Source of the DNA: Paracoccus sp. (in: a-proteobacteria)
GTDB taxonomy: Bacteria > Pseudomonadota > Alphaproteobacteria > Rhodobacterales > Rhodobacteraceae
Direction of reading: 5' to 3'
Assembly: GCA_030538425.1 (NCBI GenBank)
Contig: JAUNTZ010000006.1
Coordinates: forward strand, 1 to 64,000
Length of the DNA stretch: 64,000 nt
A model generated the notes under the pieces. The model saw only the letters and a list, made by a program, of their open reading frames with translations. It made no database searches and was not told the origin of the DNA. Position 1 is the stretch's first letter; each line of letters begins with the position of its first letter. Shown piece by piece: positions 24,728 to 33,312 of this stretch. A program made the translations under genes and the position numbers.

Positions 24728-26287
24728 ATGCTTGACCAGAATGCCAGCGTTATCATTGCCTTTGCCGCCGCTTTGGCTGCGGTGCTTGTCGCGCTTTTGG
24801 TGATCGGCTGGCGCGACCGGGTCAGACAGGTGCCGCGGCTGGTCATGGATGACATGGTGGAACCCTGTATCTTCCTGTTTCGACAAGGAAAACTGATCGA
24901 CGCAACACCGCCTGCGCGGCGCGTGATTGCGGGCTGTCCGGGCAGCGATCTGACCGGGCTTCTGGGCTGGCTTGCTGGCCGGATCGACGGTCTGGACGGG
25001 TTTCTGGATGAGGTTGAGGCCGAAGGGTTTGCCGCGCGCCAAGGCGACGGCCCGCTGCGAATCGAGGCGCGCAACCTGCCTGATGCGCGGCTTCGCGTGA
25101 CGCTGACCACCACGGAAAGCGAGCAGGTCGGGCAGGTGATCGACACGCTTTCGCTTGATGCGATGCAGCAGGAACTGGATATGCTGCGCCGCGTGGTCGA
25201 TTCCGCGCCGATGATGATCTGGCACAGCGACCGGCACGGCCAGATCGGCTGGGCCAATGCCGCCTATATTTCTGAGGCTGAGGGCCGGTTTCCACAGGAA
25301 AGCCGTTGGCCCCTGCCGCAATTGTTGCAGCCGGTGAACGACCGCTCACGCCCCGGTCGCATCCGCCGTGCCACCACCGGCGAGGGTGAGGCGATCCGCT
25401 GGTTCGACTGCCATGAGGCGCAGGATGACAGCGGCTCAACCGTCTATGCGCTGCCCGCCGATGCCGAGGTGCGGGCCGAAAACAGCCTGCGCGAATTCTT
25501 GCAGACCCTGACCAAGACCTTTGCCGACCTGCCCATCGGGCTGGCGATTTTTGACCATGAACGGCATTTGCAACTGTTCAACCCGGCGCTAATCTCGCTG
25601 ACCGGGTTGCAGCCCGGCTTTCTGACCGCGCGGCCCATGCTGTTCACCTTTCTGGACCAGTTGCGCGAACAGCGCATGGTGCCGGAACCCAAGGATTACA
25701 GGTCCTGGCGGCGGCAGATGGCCAGTCTGGAAAGTGCTGCGACCCAGGGCCATCATGTCGAAACCTGGTCCCTTCCCGGCGGCCAGACCTACCGCGTCAC
25801 CGGCCGCCCGCATCCCGGCGGCACGCTGGCCTTCCTGTTTGAGGATATCAGCTCGGAAATCTCGCAAACCCGCAAGTTCCGCGCCGATCTGTCGCTTGTC
25901 TCGCAGGTGCTTGATGGTGTCGGTGACGGGCTGATCCTGTTCGGCGCGGCGGGTGAGGTCTTGCTGACCAATGATGCCTATGGCCGCCTGTTCGACGGCA
26001 ATCCGCAGCAACTGTCAGACGCCGTCGCGCAATGGCGCGGCGACTGGGACGAAACTCCGGCGGTCAGCCGCCTGTCCGACGCGATTGGCTCTGCCGCCGA
26101 CCATGCCGAAGGGGTGATCCTGTCGGCGCATGGGCCGCTGAAATGGCGGATGCGGTCCATGCAGGCGGGCAAGAGCCTGATCTGCTTCACCCCGCCAGAC
26201 GGTGAGCTGCCCCGGCGTGAACTCTCGTCCACCCCCGCGCCCACCATGTCTCAGGCGCGGCTGATCGCGGGCCAAACCGTCAGCTGA
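24728..26287 (+). CDS. divL: DivL-like PAS protein without a kinase domain
   Basis: 519 residues. One N-terminal helix (about 8-26) is followed by PAS-type segments: around 155-240 (MLRRVVDSAPMMIWHSDRHG), 258-370 (LPIGLAIFDHERHLQLFNP) and 385-480 (QVLDGVGDGLILFGAAGEV). No H-box or ATPase domain follows. In Caulobacter, DivL lies beside tsaE and controls CtrA. Rhodobacterales carry short versions lacking the kinase, one of which affects CtrA and gene transfer agent in R. capsulatus. The position after regB and the architecture fit that protein. The name is inferred, not proved. Confidence 0.65.
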   Translation: MLDQNASVIIAFAAALAAVLVALLVIGWRDRVRQVPRLVMDDMVEPCIFLFRQGKLIDATPPARRVIAGCPGSDLTGLLGWLAGRIDGLDGFLDEVEAEGFAARQGDGPLRIEARNLPDARLRVTLTTTESEQVGQVIDTLSLDAMQQELDMLRRVVDSAPMMIWHSDRHGQIGWANAAYISEAEGRFPQESRWPLPQLLQPVNDRSRPGRIRRATTGEGEAIRWFDCHEAQDDSGSTVYALPADAEVRAENSLREFLQTLTKTFADLPIGLAIFDHERHLQLFNPALISLTGLQPGFLTARPMLFTFLDQLREQRMVPEPKDYRSWRRQMASLESAATQGHHVETWSLPGGQTYRVTGRPHPGGTLAFLFEDISSEISQTRKFRADLSLVSQVLDGVGDGLILFGAAGEVLLTNDAYGRLFDGNPQQLSDAVAQWRGDWDETPAVSRLSDAIGSAADHAEGVILSAHGPLKWRMRSMQAGKSLICFTPPDGELPRRELSSTPAPTMSQARLIAGQTVS

Positions 26288-26294
26288 TCAGCGG

Positions 26295-26477
26295 TCAATA
26301 ATTCGCCTTGGGACCGACAAACCACCAGGCGATAAGGCCCGCCACCGGCAAAACCGCAATAATAATAACCCAGATGATCTTGGTGTTCCGCTCGGCATTG
26401 GAATTAATGACCGAGGCAATCGCCCAGACATCCAGAACAAAGATAATCAGGCCGAAAAGCCCATAGATTAAACTCAT
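26295..26477 (-). CDS. Small membrane protein with PLDc_N domain
   Basis: 60-residue protein of the phospholipase D-nuclease N-terminal (PLDc_N) type. Two membrane helices (about 3-24 and 34-53) flank the short loop NSNAERNTKIIW, and the end is FVGPKANY. Such proteins resemble the N-terminal anchor of cardiolipin synthases but stand alone; their role is unknown. It is convergent with the DivL-like gene (seven bases apart) and lies downstream of hslU on the same strand. Confidence 0.8.
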   Translation of the reverse strand: MSLIYGLFGLIIFVLDVWAIASVINSNAERNTKIIWVIIIAVLPVAGLIAWWFVGPKANY

Positions 26478-26543
26478 CTGTCAGCACTCCGGCAAAGATG
26501 TTTTGCAATCAACCGCCGTCAGGGGCGATTGGTTCCCAGTGCG

Positions 26544-27848
26544 TCACAGGACGTAGCGCGACAAATCGGTGGACCGCGCCAGATCGCCCAGATATTTTTC
26601 GACATAAGCCGCATCGACGCTGATCGCCTCGCCGCTGCGGTCGGGCGCGGTGAAGGAAAGTTCCTCAAACACGCGCTCAATCACCGTATAAAGACGGCGC
26701 GCGCCAATATTTTCGACGCTGGCATTCACCTCGGCGGCAATCTGGGCGATGGCGGCGATTCCGTCATCGGTAAAGCGAACCTCAACCCCTTCGGTCCCCA
26801 TCAGCGCGGTATATTGCCGCGTCAGCGCATTGTCGGTTTCGGTCAGGATGCGCACGAAATCCGCCTCAGAGAGCGCCCGCAGCTCAACCCGGATCGGCAG
26901 GCGGCCCTGCAATTCGGGCAGCAGATCCGAGGGCTTGGCGACATGGAACGCGCCCGAGGCAATGAACAGAATATGATCGGTCTTGACCGGCCCGTATTTG
27001 GTCGAAACCGTCGTGCCTTCAATCAGCGGCAGCAGGTCGCGCTGCACCCCCTCACGGCTGACATCGCCGCCGCGCGCCTCAGCACGCGCGCAGACCTTGT
27101 CTATTTCATCAATGAAAACAATGCCGTTTTCCTGAACCGATTCAAGCGCTGCGGCCTTCACCGCCTCATCATCCAACAGCTTGTCAGCCTCTTCCGCGAT
27201 CAGCAGTTCATAGCTTTCGGCCACCGTCACCTTGCGCGTGACGCGCCGCCCGCCAAAGGCTTTCATCAGCCCCGACAGGTCCATCATGCCGCCCATCGCG
27301 CCGGGCTGACCCGGGATCTCCATCGCGCCGAACGGGTTCGAGTTGTCCTGCACCTCGATCTCGATCACGGTATCGTCCAGCTCACCGCGTTTCAGCTTGT
27401 CGCGGAACATCGCGCGCGTCCCCTCGCGGGCCTGCTCACCGGCCAGAACCTCGATCACACGATCCTCGGCGCCTTTATGGGCGCGCGCCTTGACCTCTTC
27501 GCGCATCCGCTCGCGCGTGTCGATGATGGCGGCGTCGGTCAGGTCGCGGATGATCTGCTCAACATCACGGCCGACATAGCCGACCTCAGTGAACTTGGTC
27601 GCCTCAACCTTGATGAAGGGCGCCTGCGCCAGCCGGGCCAGACGGCGGCTGATCTCAGTCTTGCCGACGCCGGTCGGGCCGATCATCAGGATATTCTTGG
27701 GGTAAACCTCATCGCGCAGATCCGCGCCAAGCTGCTTGCGTCGCCAACGGTTGCGCAGCGCCACAGCAACGGCGCGTTTCGCATCGCGCTGTCCGATGAT
27801 GAAACGGTCGAGTTCGGACACGATTTCGCGGGGGGTTAGCTCGGTCAT
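26544..27848 (-). CDS. hslU: ATP-dependent protease ATPase subunit HslU
   Basis: 434-residue AAA+ unfoldase of the HslUV protease. Walker A is [15 protein letters not shown] (about residue 57), followed by the [20 protein letters not shown] pore region and an intermediate domain around 140-230. Walker B is [10 protein letters not shown], and the C-terminus ends DLSRYVL, the tail that docks into HslV. It lies 164 bp downstream of hslV on the same strand. That gap shows no gene. Confidence 0.97.
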   Translation of the reverse strand: MTELTPREIVSELDRFIIGQRDAKRAVAVALRNRWRRKQLGADLRDEVYPKNILMIGPTGVGKTEISRRLARLAQAPFIKVEATKFTEVGYVGRDVEQIIRDLTDAAIIDTRERMREEVKARAHKGAEDRVIEVLAGEQAREGTRAMFRDKLKRGELDDTVIEIEVQDNSNPFGAMEIPGQPGAMGGMMDLSGLMKAFGGRRVTRKVTVAESYELLIAEEADKLLDDEAVKAAALESVQENGIVFIDEIDKVCARAEARGGDVSREGVQRDLLPLIEGTTVSTKYGPVKTDHILFIASGAFHVAKPSDLLPELQGRLPIRVELRALSEADFVRILTETDNALTRQYTALMGTEGVEVRFTDDGIAAIAQIAAEVNASVENIGARRLYTVIERVFEELSFTAPDRSGEAISVDAAYVEKYLGDLARSTDLSRYVL

Positions 27849-28012
27849 GGTCTGCCTTTCTTGCGTTGCTTGTCAGATAGGCGATGGCTGGCGATGTGTT
27901 AAGTGGGGCAGGCGACAAGATCGAGCGCGCGCCTGCCGGAAGCCCCACGCGCAGGCGATTTCACCGCCGACCGGATCGAGTTATTGACAGGGCTTGCCGA
28001 AAAAGAGGGGGT

Positions 28013-28576
28013 TTAGGCGCCCTCGCCGATCACCTCAACCGTCAGATTGCCGTTGGTATAGACGCAGATATCGGCGGCAATCGCCATGGCCTGCCGCGCA
28101 ATCGCCTCGGCGTCAAGATCGGTCGCCAGCAGGCCCCGCGCGGCGGCAAGCGCGTAATTCCCGCCCGAGCCGATCGCGGCCACGTCATGCTCCGGCTCCA
28201 GCACGTCGCCCGCGCCGGTGACGACGTAAACCTCAGCCCCATCGGTCACGATCAGCATCGCCTCAAGGTTGCGCAGATATTTGTCGGTGCGCCAGTCCTT
28301 CGCCAGATCAACGCAGGCGCGGGCCAGCTGCCCCGGCGCGGCCTCTAGCTTTTTTTCCAGCCTTTCCAACAGGGTAAAGGCATCCGCCGTCGATCCGGCA
28401 AAGCCCACCACGACATCGCGTCCGCCGGGGCTGAGGCGGCGGACCTTGCGCGCGCTGCCCTTCATCACGGTCTGGCCGACGCTGACCTGACCGTCACCCG
28501 CCACCACCACGCGCCCGCCGCGCCGCACCGCCAGAATGGTTGTGCCGTGCCAGCCGGGGAACTTGTCGTCAGCCAT
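28013..28576 (-). CDS. hslV: ATP-dependent protease subunit HslV
   Basis: 187-residue threonine protease forming the core of HslUV. Residues 1-11 ([11 protein letters not shown]) form a propeptide. Removing it would expose Thr12 in TTILAVRR as the catalytic N-terminal nucleophile, followed by [14 protein letters not shown] and [12 protein letters not shown]. coli HslV lacks this leader. The ATG at 28576 has AAAGGAGAG upstream. A sigma-32-type element lies just in front, as expected for a heat-shock operon. Confidence 0.96.
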   Translation of the reverse strand: MADDKFPGWHGTTILAVRRGGRVVVAGDGQVSVGQTVMKGSARKVRRLSPGGRDVVVGFAGSTADAFTLLERLEKKLEAAPGQLARACVDLAKDWRTDKYLRNLEAMLIVTDGAEVYVVTGAGDVLEPEHDVAAIGSGGNYALAAARGLLATDLDAEAIARQAMAIAADICVYTNGNLTVEVIGEGA

Positions 28577-28602
28577 CTCAAACTCTCCTTTGATCCTGAG
28601 CG

Positions 28603-28631
28603 AGATAGGCGCGGGCGCGGCGTCCTGCAAG
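28603..28631 (-). promoter_or_regulatory. Sigma-32-type heat-shock promoter of hslVU
   Basis: On the minus strand CTTG (28631-28628), 18 bases, then CCTATCT (28609-28603). This is a full match to the alphaproteobacterial RpoH pattern CTTG-N17/18-CYTAT-T. It lies about 27 bases from the hslV ATG, leaving a short leader. Confidence 0.7.
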
Positions 28632-28669
28632 CCATTGCGAGGCGCAGGCGCGCGGCCTAGCATCGCGTC

Positions 28670-29545
28670 ATGGGCAAAGCGCAACTGGACATTCACCTTG
28701 AACCCGACATGCTGGCCAATGCCGTGGCGGGCCGGTTCAACTTTATGAACGTGGTGAAACACGCTGTTGAATCAAAGGGTTGGGCGGTTTCCCTTCGCGC
28801 CGAAACCGATCCGCCCGACCCGCGCCACTTTGCGATGTTTCACATGAAACAGCCGCCGCATGACCGCGCGCTGATGTTCCGGCGCAGCTATCTTTACCCG
28901 TTCTGGCATATCGGCGCGCAGCCCGAACGCTGGCGCTTTCCGGTCGCGCTTGCCGATTTTACGCCGCGCGATCCCGACCGAGCGACCGCCTTCGCGGACA
29001 AGCTGCGGGCGCGACATTGGGCGGAAGCGCGGGCGGTCGCGGGCGATTACGCGCTGATCCCGCTGCAAGGGCGGATTGGACAGCGGCGGTCGTTCCAGAC
29101 CATGCGCCCGCTGGACATGCTGCGCCGGGTGGCGGCCACCGGGCGGCCCGCCATCGCCACCCTTCACCCGCGTGAGGACTACAGCAGCGCCGAGCGCGAT
29201 GAGCTGGCCGCCATCGCCGCCCGCCACCCCAACCTGACCATCGGCGGCGACAGTCGCGCGCTGTTGCCGGGCTGTGCCTATGTCGCGACGATGAACAGCG
29301 CGGTCGCCTTTGACGGCTACCTGCTGCACAAGCCCGCGGTGCTGTTCGCGCAGATCGACTTTCACCATATCGGGCTGAACGTCGCTGAACTCGGCGCGGA
29401 TGAGGCGTTGACCCGAGCGCCCACCCACCGGCCGGATTTCGACGGCTATCTGCTGTGGTTCCTGCGCCACTCGATCAATGCGCGCGGCCCGGATGTGGCG
29501 CAAAAGGTGCGTGAGGCCATGAAAAAGGGCGGCTGGCCTGTCTGA
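28670..29545 (+). CDS. Capsule-type glycosyltransferase-like protein
   Basis: 291-residue soluble protein I do not recognise by name. The second half looks like the nucleotide-sugar-binding region of KpsS/KpsC-type capsule enzymes. It has a [14 protein letters not shown] segment, an ATLHPRED motif and [20 protein letters not shown], the pattern that family uses to hold the donor. No other capsule gene is nearby. The gene is divergent from hslV and convergent with trxA. Codons 56-61 contain a near-perfect parS sequence (28836-28851), which fixes the residues MFHMKQ. Confidence 0.5.
   Translation: MGKAQLDIHLEPDMLANAVAGRFNFMNVVKHAVESKGWAVSLRAETDPPDPRHFAMFHMKQPPHDRALMFRRSYLYPFWHIGAQPERWRFPVALADFTPRDPDRATAFADKLRARHWAEARAVAGDYALIPLQGRIGQRRSFQTMRPLDMLRRVAATGRPAIATLHPREDYSSAERDELAAIAARHPNLTIGGDSRALLPGCAYVATMNSAVAFDGYLLHKPAVLFAQIDFHHIGLNVAELGADEALTRAPTHRPDFDGYLLWFLRHSINARGPDVAQKVREAMKKGGWPV
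28836..28851. other. Near-parS sequence (one mismatch)
   Basis: TGTTTCACATGAAACA differs from the perfect parS palindrome TGTTTCACGTGAAACA by one base in the centre. It lies inside the glycosyltransferase-like gene, about 18.6 kb from the putative origin. It could be a weak ParB site or a decayed one. Confidence 0.4.
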
Positions 29546-29554
29546 CCGCCGCCC
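29522..29554 (-). terminator. Terminator of trxA, inside the end of the convergent gene
   Basis: Read on the minus strand, a GGGCGGC / GCCGCCC stem with a 14-base loop is followed by TTTTT. It starts about 20 bases beyond the trxA stop codon and overlaps the last codons of the plus-strand gene. Confidence 0.7.
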
Positions 29555-29575
29555 CGTCTCTCATATCGTCACCGA

Positions 29576-29896
29576 TCAGACGTTCTCGTCGATCCAGGCC
29601 TTCAGCGCGGCCTTGGGCGCCGCACCCATCTTGTTCGCGACGACCTGACCGTTCTTGAACATGAACAAAGCGGGGATGCCGCGCACGCCCAGGGCGGCGG
29701 GGCTTTCCGGGTTCTGGTCAATATCGACCTTCACGATGCGCAGCTTGCCCGCATATTCATCGGACAGCTCTTCCAGAGCGGGGCCGATCTGCTTGCAGGG
29801 ACCGCACCATTCGGCCCAGAAATCGACCAGAACGGGGGTGTCGGAATTGCGCACTTCGTCGTCGAACTGCGCGTCGGTAACGGCTTGGGTGGCCAT
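29576..29896 (-). CDS. trxA: Thioredoxin
   Basis: 106-residue general disulfide reductase. The active site WCGPC puts the cysteines at 31 and 34, with the family segments VLVDFWAEW, the cis-proline RGIPALFMF and a final KAWIDENV. The frame is open further upstream, but AGGAG sits before the ATG at 29896 and the N-terminus then has normal length. It lies at the end of the murU-addB-addA gene run and is followed by a strong terminator. Confidence 0.97.
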   Translation of the reverse strand: MATQAVTDAQFDDEVRNSDTPVLVDFWAEWCGPCKQIGPALEELSDEYAGKLRIVKVDIDQNPESPAALGVRGIPALFMFKNGQVVANKMGAAPKAALKAWIDENV

Positions 29897-29967
29897 GAGA
29901 CGCTCCTGATATGCCGGCGGGCGGCGGGATTGTTGTTCGTAACAGCTAGGGGCGCGCCGCCCGACGG

Positions 29968-32900
29968 TCAAGGGCGCGGCGCAGGATGCAAACCGGCCAT
30001 GACCTCATCAAGCAGCGCATCCGGCAGGACCATCACCGCGCGTGAGGCCGTCCACAGCACCGCCACCTGAACAGGCAAAGCAGGCCAGATCCCGCGCAGC
30101 GCCGCGCGATAGGCGGCCATCTGGCGCAGAATGCCCAAAGGCACGGCCTCTGGCGCGGCGGGAACGGTCGCGTTGGTCTTGTAATCAATCGCCATGATCC
30201 GGTCGGGCGCAATCACCAGCCGGTCGATAATCCCCGACAGCAAGCGGCCATCGGGTAAAGGCGCGGCAAGCGGCACCTCGGTAAGCACTTCGGCGCCATC
30301 CGCCAGCTCAAAAACCGATGCCAGATCGGGCGCAGCCAGAACCGCCGTGGCCTCCTCCAGCAGAAGCGCCAACATCTCCGCATCGGGCAAGCCACCCTCA
30401 GCGCCCGATAGCAGATCAGCGGCGCGCGCGGGCCATTCCTCTGCCGCGACGCCCGGCAGATGCTCCAACAACAGATGCAGGCGCACGCCGAACAGCATCG
30501 CCGCCGCCGCATCATCGCCCACCGGACCGGGCAGAGCCTTGGCTCCGCCGAGCCCCGTCGCCGCAACCGGCGCGGGTGGCGGGGTCCAGGCGGGCGGCGC
30601 GGTGTCAATCCAATCGGGCAGCGCCGGGGGCGGCTCGTCCGCGTCCGCCTCACCGACCGAGGCAGGCCAATCGCCATGCGCAAACCGCGTCACTTGACCA
30701 AAATCGCGGGGCTCTGTGCTGCATGTCAGCTTGGCCGAAGCCAACCCCTCGGCGATCATGCCATACCAATCGCGGCCCGATCCCGTCTTGCCCGCCGCCG
30801 CCACGATCAGCCAGGATTCCGCCCGCGTCATCGCGACATAAAGCAGGCGCTTGCGTTCCTCGATCTGGCGGGCGGTGGCCTGATCGACTGCGTCCTGCGC
30901 GAAATCGGGCCGCCCGGCCTTGTTGCCCGTCAGCATCGCGGGACCGCCCTCCAAGCGCAGGATCTGCGGCGGATTGGGGCTGCGGCGCTCGGCGGTGTCG
31001 GGCAGGATCACCACCGGGCTCTCCAACCCCTTTGAGCCATGCACCGTCATCACCCGGATCAGCCCCGCGCCGCTGCCTTGCTGGCGGCTGATCTCAACAT
31101 CATCGCCCGACAGCCAGACCAGAAACCCGGTCAGCGAAGGGGCCTCGGACCGCTCATATGCCAGAGCCTGCGATAACAGCTCATCAATCCCGTCCTCGGC
31201 CTCAGCACCCAGCCGTTGCAACAGCCGGTCGCGCCCGCCATGGCGCACCAGCAGGCGCGACATCAGATCATAGGGCCGCAAATGCGAATGGGCCATCATG
31301 TCGGACAGGATCGCCCGCGCGTCGGCATGGTCCGCCGCCTCGCGCAGCGCCTCCCACAGATAGCCCTTGCGCGCATGGGCCAGCCGGAACAAAGCGTCCT
31401 CATCCAAGCCAATCAGGGGCGAGCGCAGCAGTTCCGCCAGCGACAGGTCATCCTCCGGCGTGGCCAGAAAGGAGATCATCGCGCGGATATCCTGCACCGC
31501 CAGCTCTGCCGCCAGCCGCAGCCGGTCCGCCCCCGCCACCGGCAATCCCGCCGATTTGAGCGCCCGCAGGATCTCACCAAAGAGCGGTCCCTTGCGGCCC
31601 TGCACCAGTATCAGAATATCGCCCGGCCCCATCGGACGCGGCCCCTTCGAGGTCGGAATCGCGGTTCTCGCGTCCAGCATCGCCTTGATTTCGCGGGCCA
31701 AAGCCTCGGCCAGCAAGGTGGGCGCGCTGTCGGGCGCCAGTTGGTCAAGGGGGCTGTCCCAGGGCTGTTCCTCGGGCGCATCAGGCGGCTCAAAAACCGG
31801 CCAAAGATCGACCCGCCCCGGCATATCGCCGTGAAAGGCGCGGTGCCGCGCAGCCTGTCCCAAGCCATCACCCGCCGACCCCGCAAAGGTCGCGTCCACG
31901 GCTTGCAGGATCGCCGGGGATGAGCGGAAAGAATATTCCAGATCAAGGCGTTGCATCGGTGCCTGCACCGCCTCAAACGCCGCAGCAAAGCCGTCGCGGC
32001 GGTCCTCGAAGACGGCGATATCGGCGCCCTGAAAGGAATAGATCGACTGTTTCGGATCACCCACCACGAACAGGGTGCGGTTGCGGTCCGAGGCGCCCGC
32101 CGTGAACTCGGCAGTCAGCGATTCCACCACCTGCCACTGACCGGGTGAGGTATCCTGCGCCTCATCGACAAGGATATGGTCAATGCCACCATCCAGCCGG
32201 AACAAAACCCATTGCGCCATCGCGCTATCGGACAGCAAAGCGGAAGCGCGACGGATCAGGTCGTCAAAATCAAGCCAGCCATTCTGTGCCTTGCGCGCCG
32301 CGTAACGCTTTGAAAACAATTCCGCAAATCGCAGCATCGCCGCTGAACGCGCAACAAAGCCCGACGCGATCCGGGCCGGGCGCAGGTCGGCCACGGCATC
32401 CGCCAACGCGTCGATCCATTCCGCCAGCCCGTCCGGCAAACCGGCCCGTGTCGCCTTGGCTGGAAAGCCGCCCGCCTTCGATCCGAACGGGCTTTTTGCA
32501 CTGCCACCGAACAAAAGCTGGGCTTCCAGAATCGCCGCCTCAGCCGCGCCGGGCGCGTCCCAATTTCCCGCGTTCAGCGCCGCAGCGCCCCTCTGATCCG
32601 TCACCCCGCCCGCCGACATGGCCAGAACCAGCTCGCGCATATGATCGGCGCGAAAACCCGCGAACAGATCGGCCAGAATCTCGTCAGGCGCCGCCGTCAC
32701 TCCGGCCAGTTCCGCCAGCCGCTCAGCGTCACTCGCGCGAAACTCACCCGCGCCAAGCTGCGCCAGAAAGCTGTCGATCCCCTCGCCCGAGTGAATCGCG
32801 GTCAGGTCGCCCATCTCAGGCATCTCATCGCGGGCGATTTCCTCCAGCAACTCGGCCCGCAGGTTCGCGGCGCTGCGGTCGTCCAGCTCAGAAAAACCAT

Positions 32901-33312
32901 GCGGCACCCCCGCCTCAAGCGGAAAGCGCCGCAGAAGCGAGGCGCAAAAGCTGTGGATCGTCTGCACCTTCAGCCCGCCGGGGGTCTCAATCGCCTGCGC
33001 GAAAAGCCGCCGCGCCGCCGCCAGATCGGCCCCCGCACCCGCGCCCAAGGCCTCCAGCTCAACCGCCAGCCGCGCGTCCGGGAACATCGCCCATTCGCCA
33101 AGCCGCGCCAGCAGGCGGTTCTGCATCTCGGTCGCGGCGGCCTTGGTATAGGTCAGGCACAGGATGCGTTCGGGCGCGGTCCCGCCCAACAGCAGACGCG
33201 CCACGCGGTCAGTCAGCACCCGCGTCTTGCCCGAACCTGCATTCGCGGTCAGCCAGGTTGAGCGGTCGGGATCCGCCGCCGCAATCTGGCGCAGGGTCGC
33301 GTCGTCAGCCAT
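29968..33312 (-). CDS. addA: Double-strand break repair helicase AddA
   Basis: 1114-residue helicase-nuclease subunit that, with AddB, resects broken DNA for RecA, replacing RecBCD. A UvrD-like Walker [18 protein letters not shown], lies near the start. Later come [33 protein letters not shown] and [20 protein letters not shown]. The C-terminal nuclease has [20 protein letters not shown]. The ATG at 33312 overlaps the end of addB by eight bases. Length is typical for alphaproteobacteria. Confidence 0.96.
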   Translation of the reverse strand: MADDATLRQIAAADPDRSTWLTANAGSGKTRVLTDRVARLLLGGTAPERILCLTYTKAAATEMQNRLLARLGEWAMFPDARLAVELEALGAGAGADLAAARRLFAQAIETPGGLKVQTIHSFCASLLRRFPLEAGVPHGFSELDDRSAANLRAELLEEIARDEMPEMGDLTAIHSGEGIDSFLAQLGAGEFRASDAERLAELAGVTAAPDEILADLFAGFRADHMRELVLAMSAGGVTDQRGAAALNAGNWDAPGAAEAAILEAQLLFGGSAKSPFGSKAGGFPAKATRAGLPDGLAEWIDALADAVADLRPARIASGFVARSAAMLRFAELFSKRYAARKAQNGWLDFDDLIRRASALLSDSAMAQWVLFRLDGGIDHILVDEAQDTSPGQWQVVESLTAEFTAGASDRNRTLFVVGDPKQSIYSFQGADIAVFEDRRDGFAAAFEAVQAPMQRLDLEYSFRSSPAILQAVDATFAGSAGDGLGQAARHRAFHGDMPGRVDLWPVFEPPDAPEEQPWDSPLDQLAPDSAPTLLAEALAREIKAMLDARTAIPTSKGPRPMGPGDILILVQGRKGPLFGEILRALKSAGLPVAGADRLRLAAELAVQDIRAMISFLATPEDDLSLAELLRSPLIGLDEDALFRLAHARKGYLWEALREAADHADARAILSDMMAHSHLRPYDLMSRLLVRHGGRDRLLQRLGAEAEDGIDELLSQALAYERSEAPSLTGFLVWLSGDDVEISRQQGSGAGLIRVMTVHGSKGLESPVVILPDTAERRSPNPPQILRLEGGPAMLTGNKAGRPDFAQDAVDQATARQIEERKRLLYVAMTRAESWLIVAAAGKTGSGRDWYGMIAEGLASAKLTCSTEPRDFGQVTRFAHGDWPASVGEADADEPPPALPDWIDTAPPAWTPPPAPVAATGLGGAKALPGPVGDDAAAAMLFGVRLHLLLEHLPGVAAEEWPARAADLLSGAEGGLPDAEMLALLLEEATAVLAAPDLASVFELADGAEVLTEVPLAAPLPDGRLLSGIIDRLVIAPDRIMAIDYKTNATVPAAPEAVPLGILRQMAAYRAALRGIWPALPVQVAVLWTASRAVMVLPDALLDEVMAGLHPAPRP

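Noticed and set aside
23849..25321. 490-codon minus-strand frame
   Set aside because: Lies opposite regB and the DivL-like gene, with no recognisable motif and shadow-type composition.
26529..27839. 436-codon plus-strand frame
   Set aside because: Antisense to hslU.
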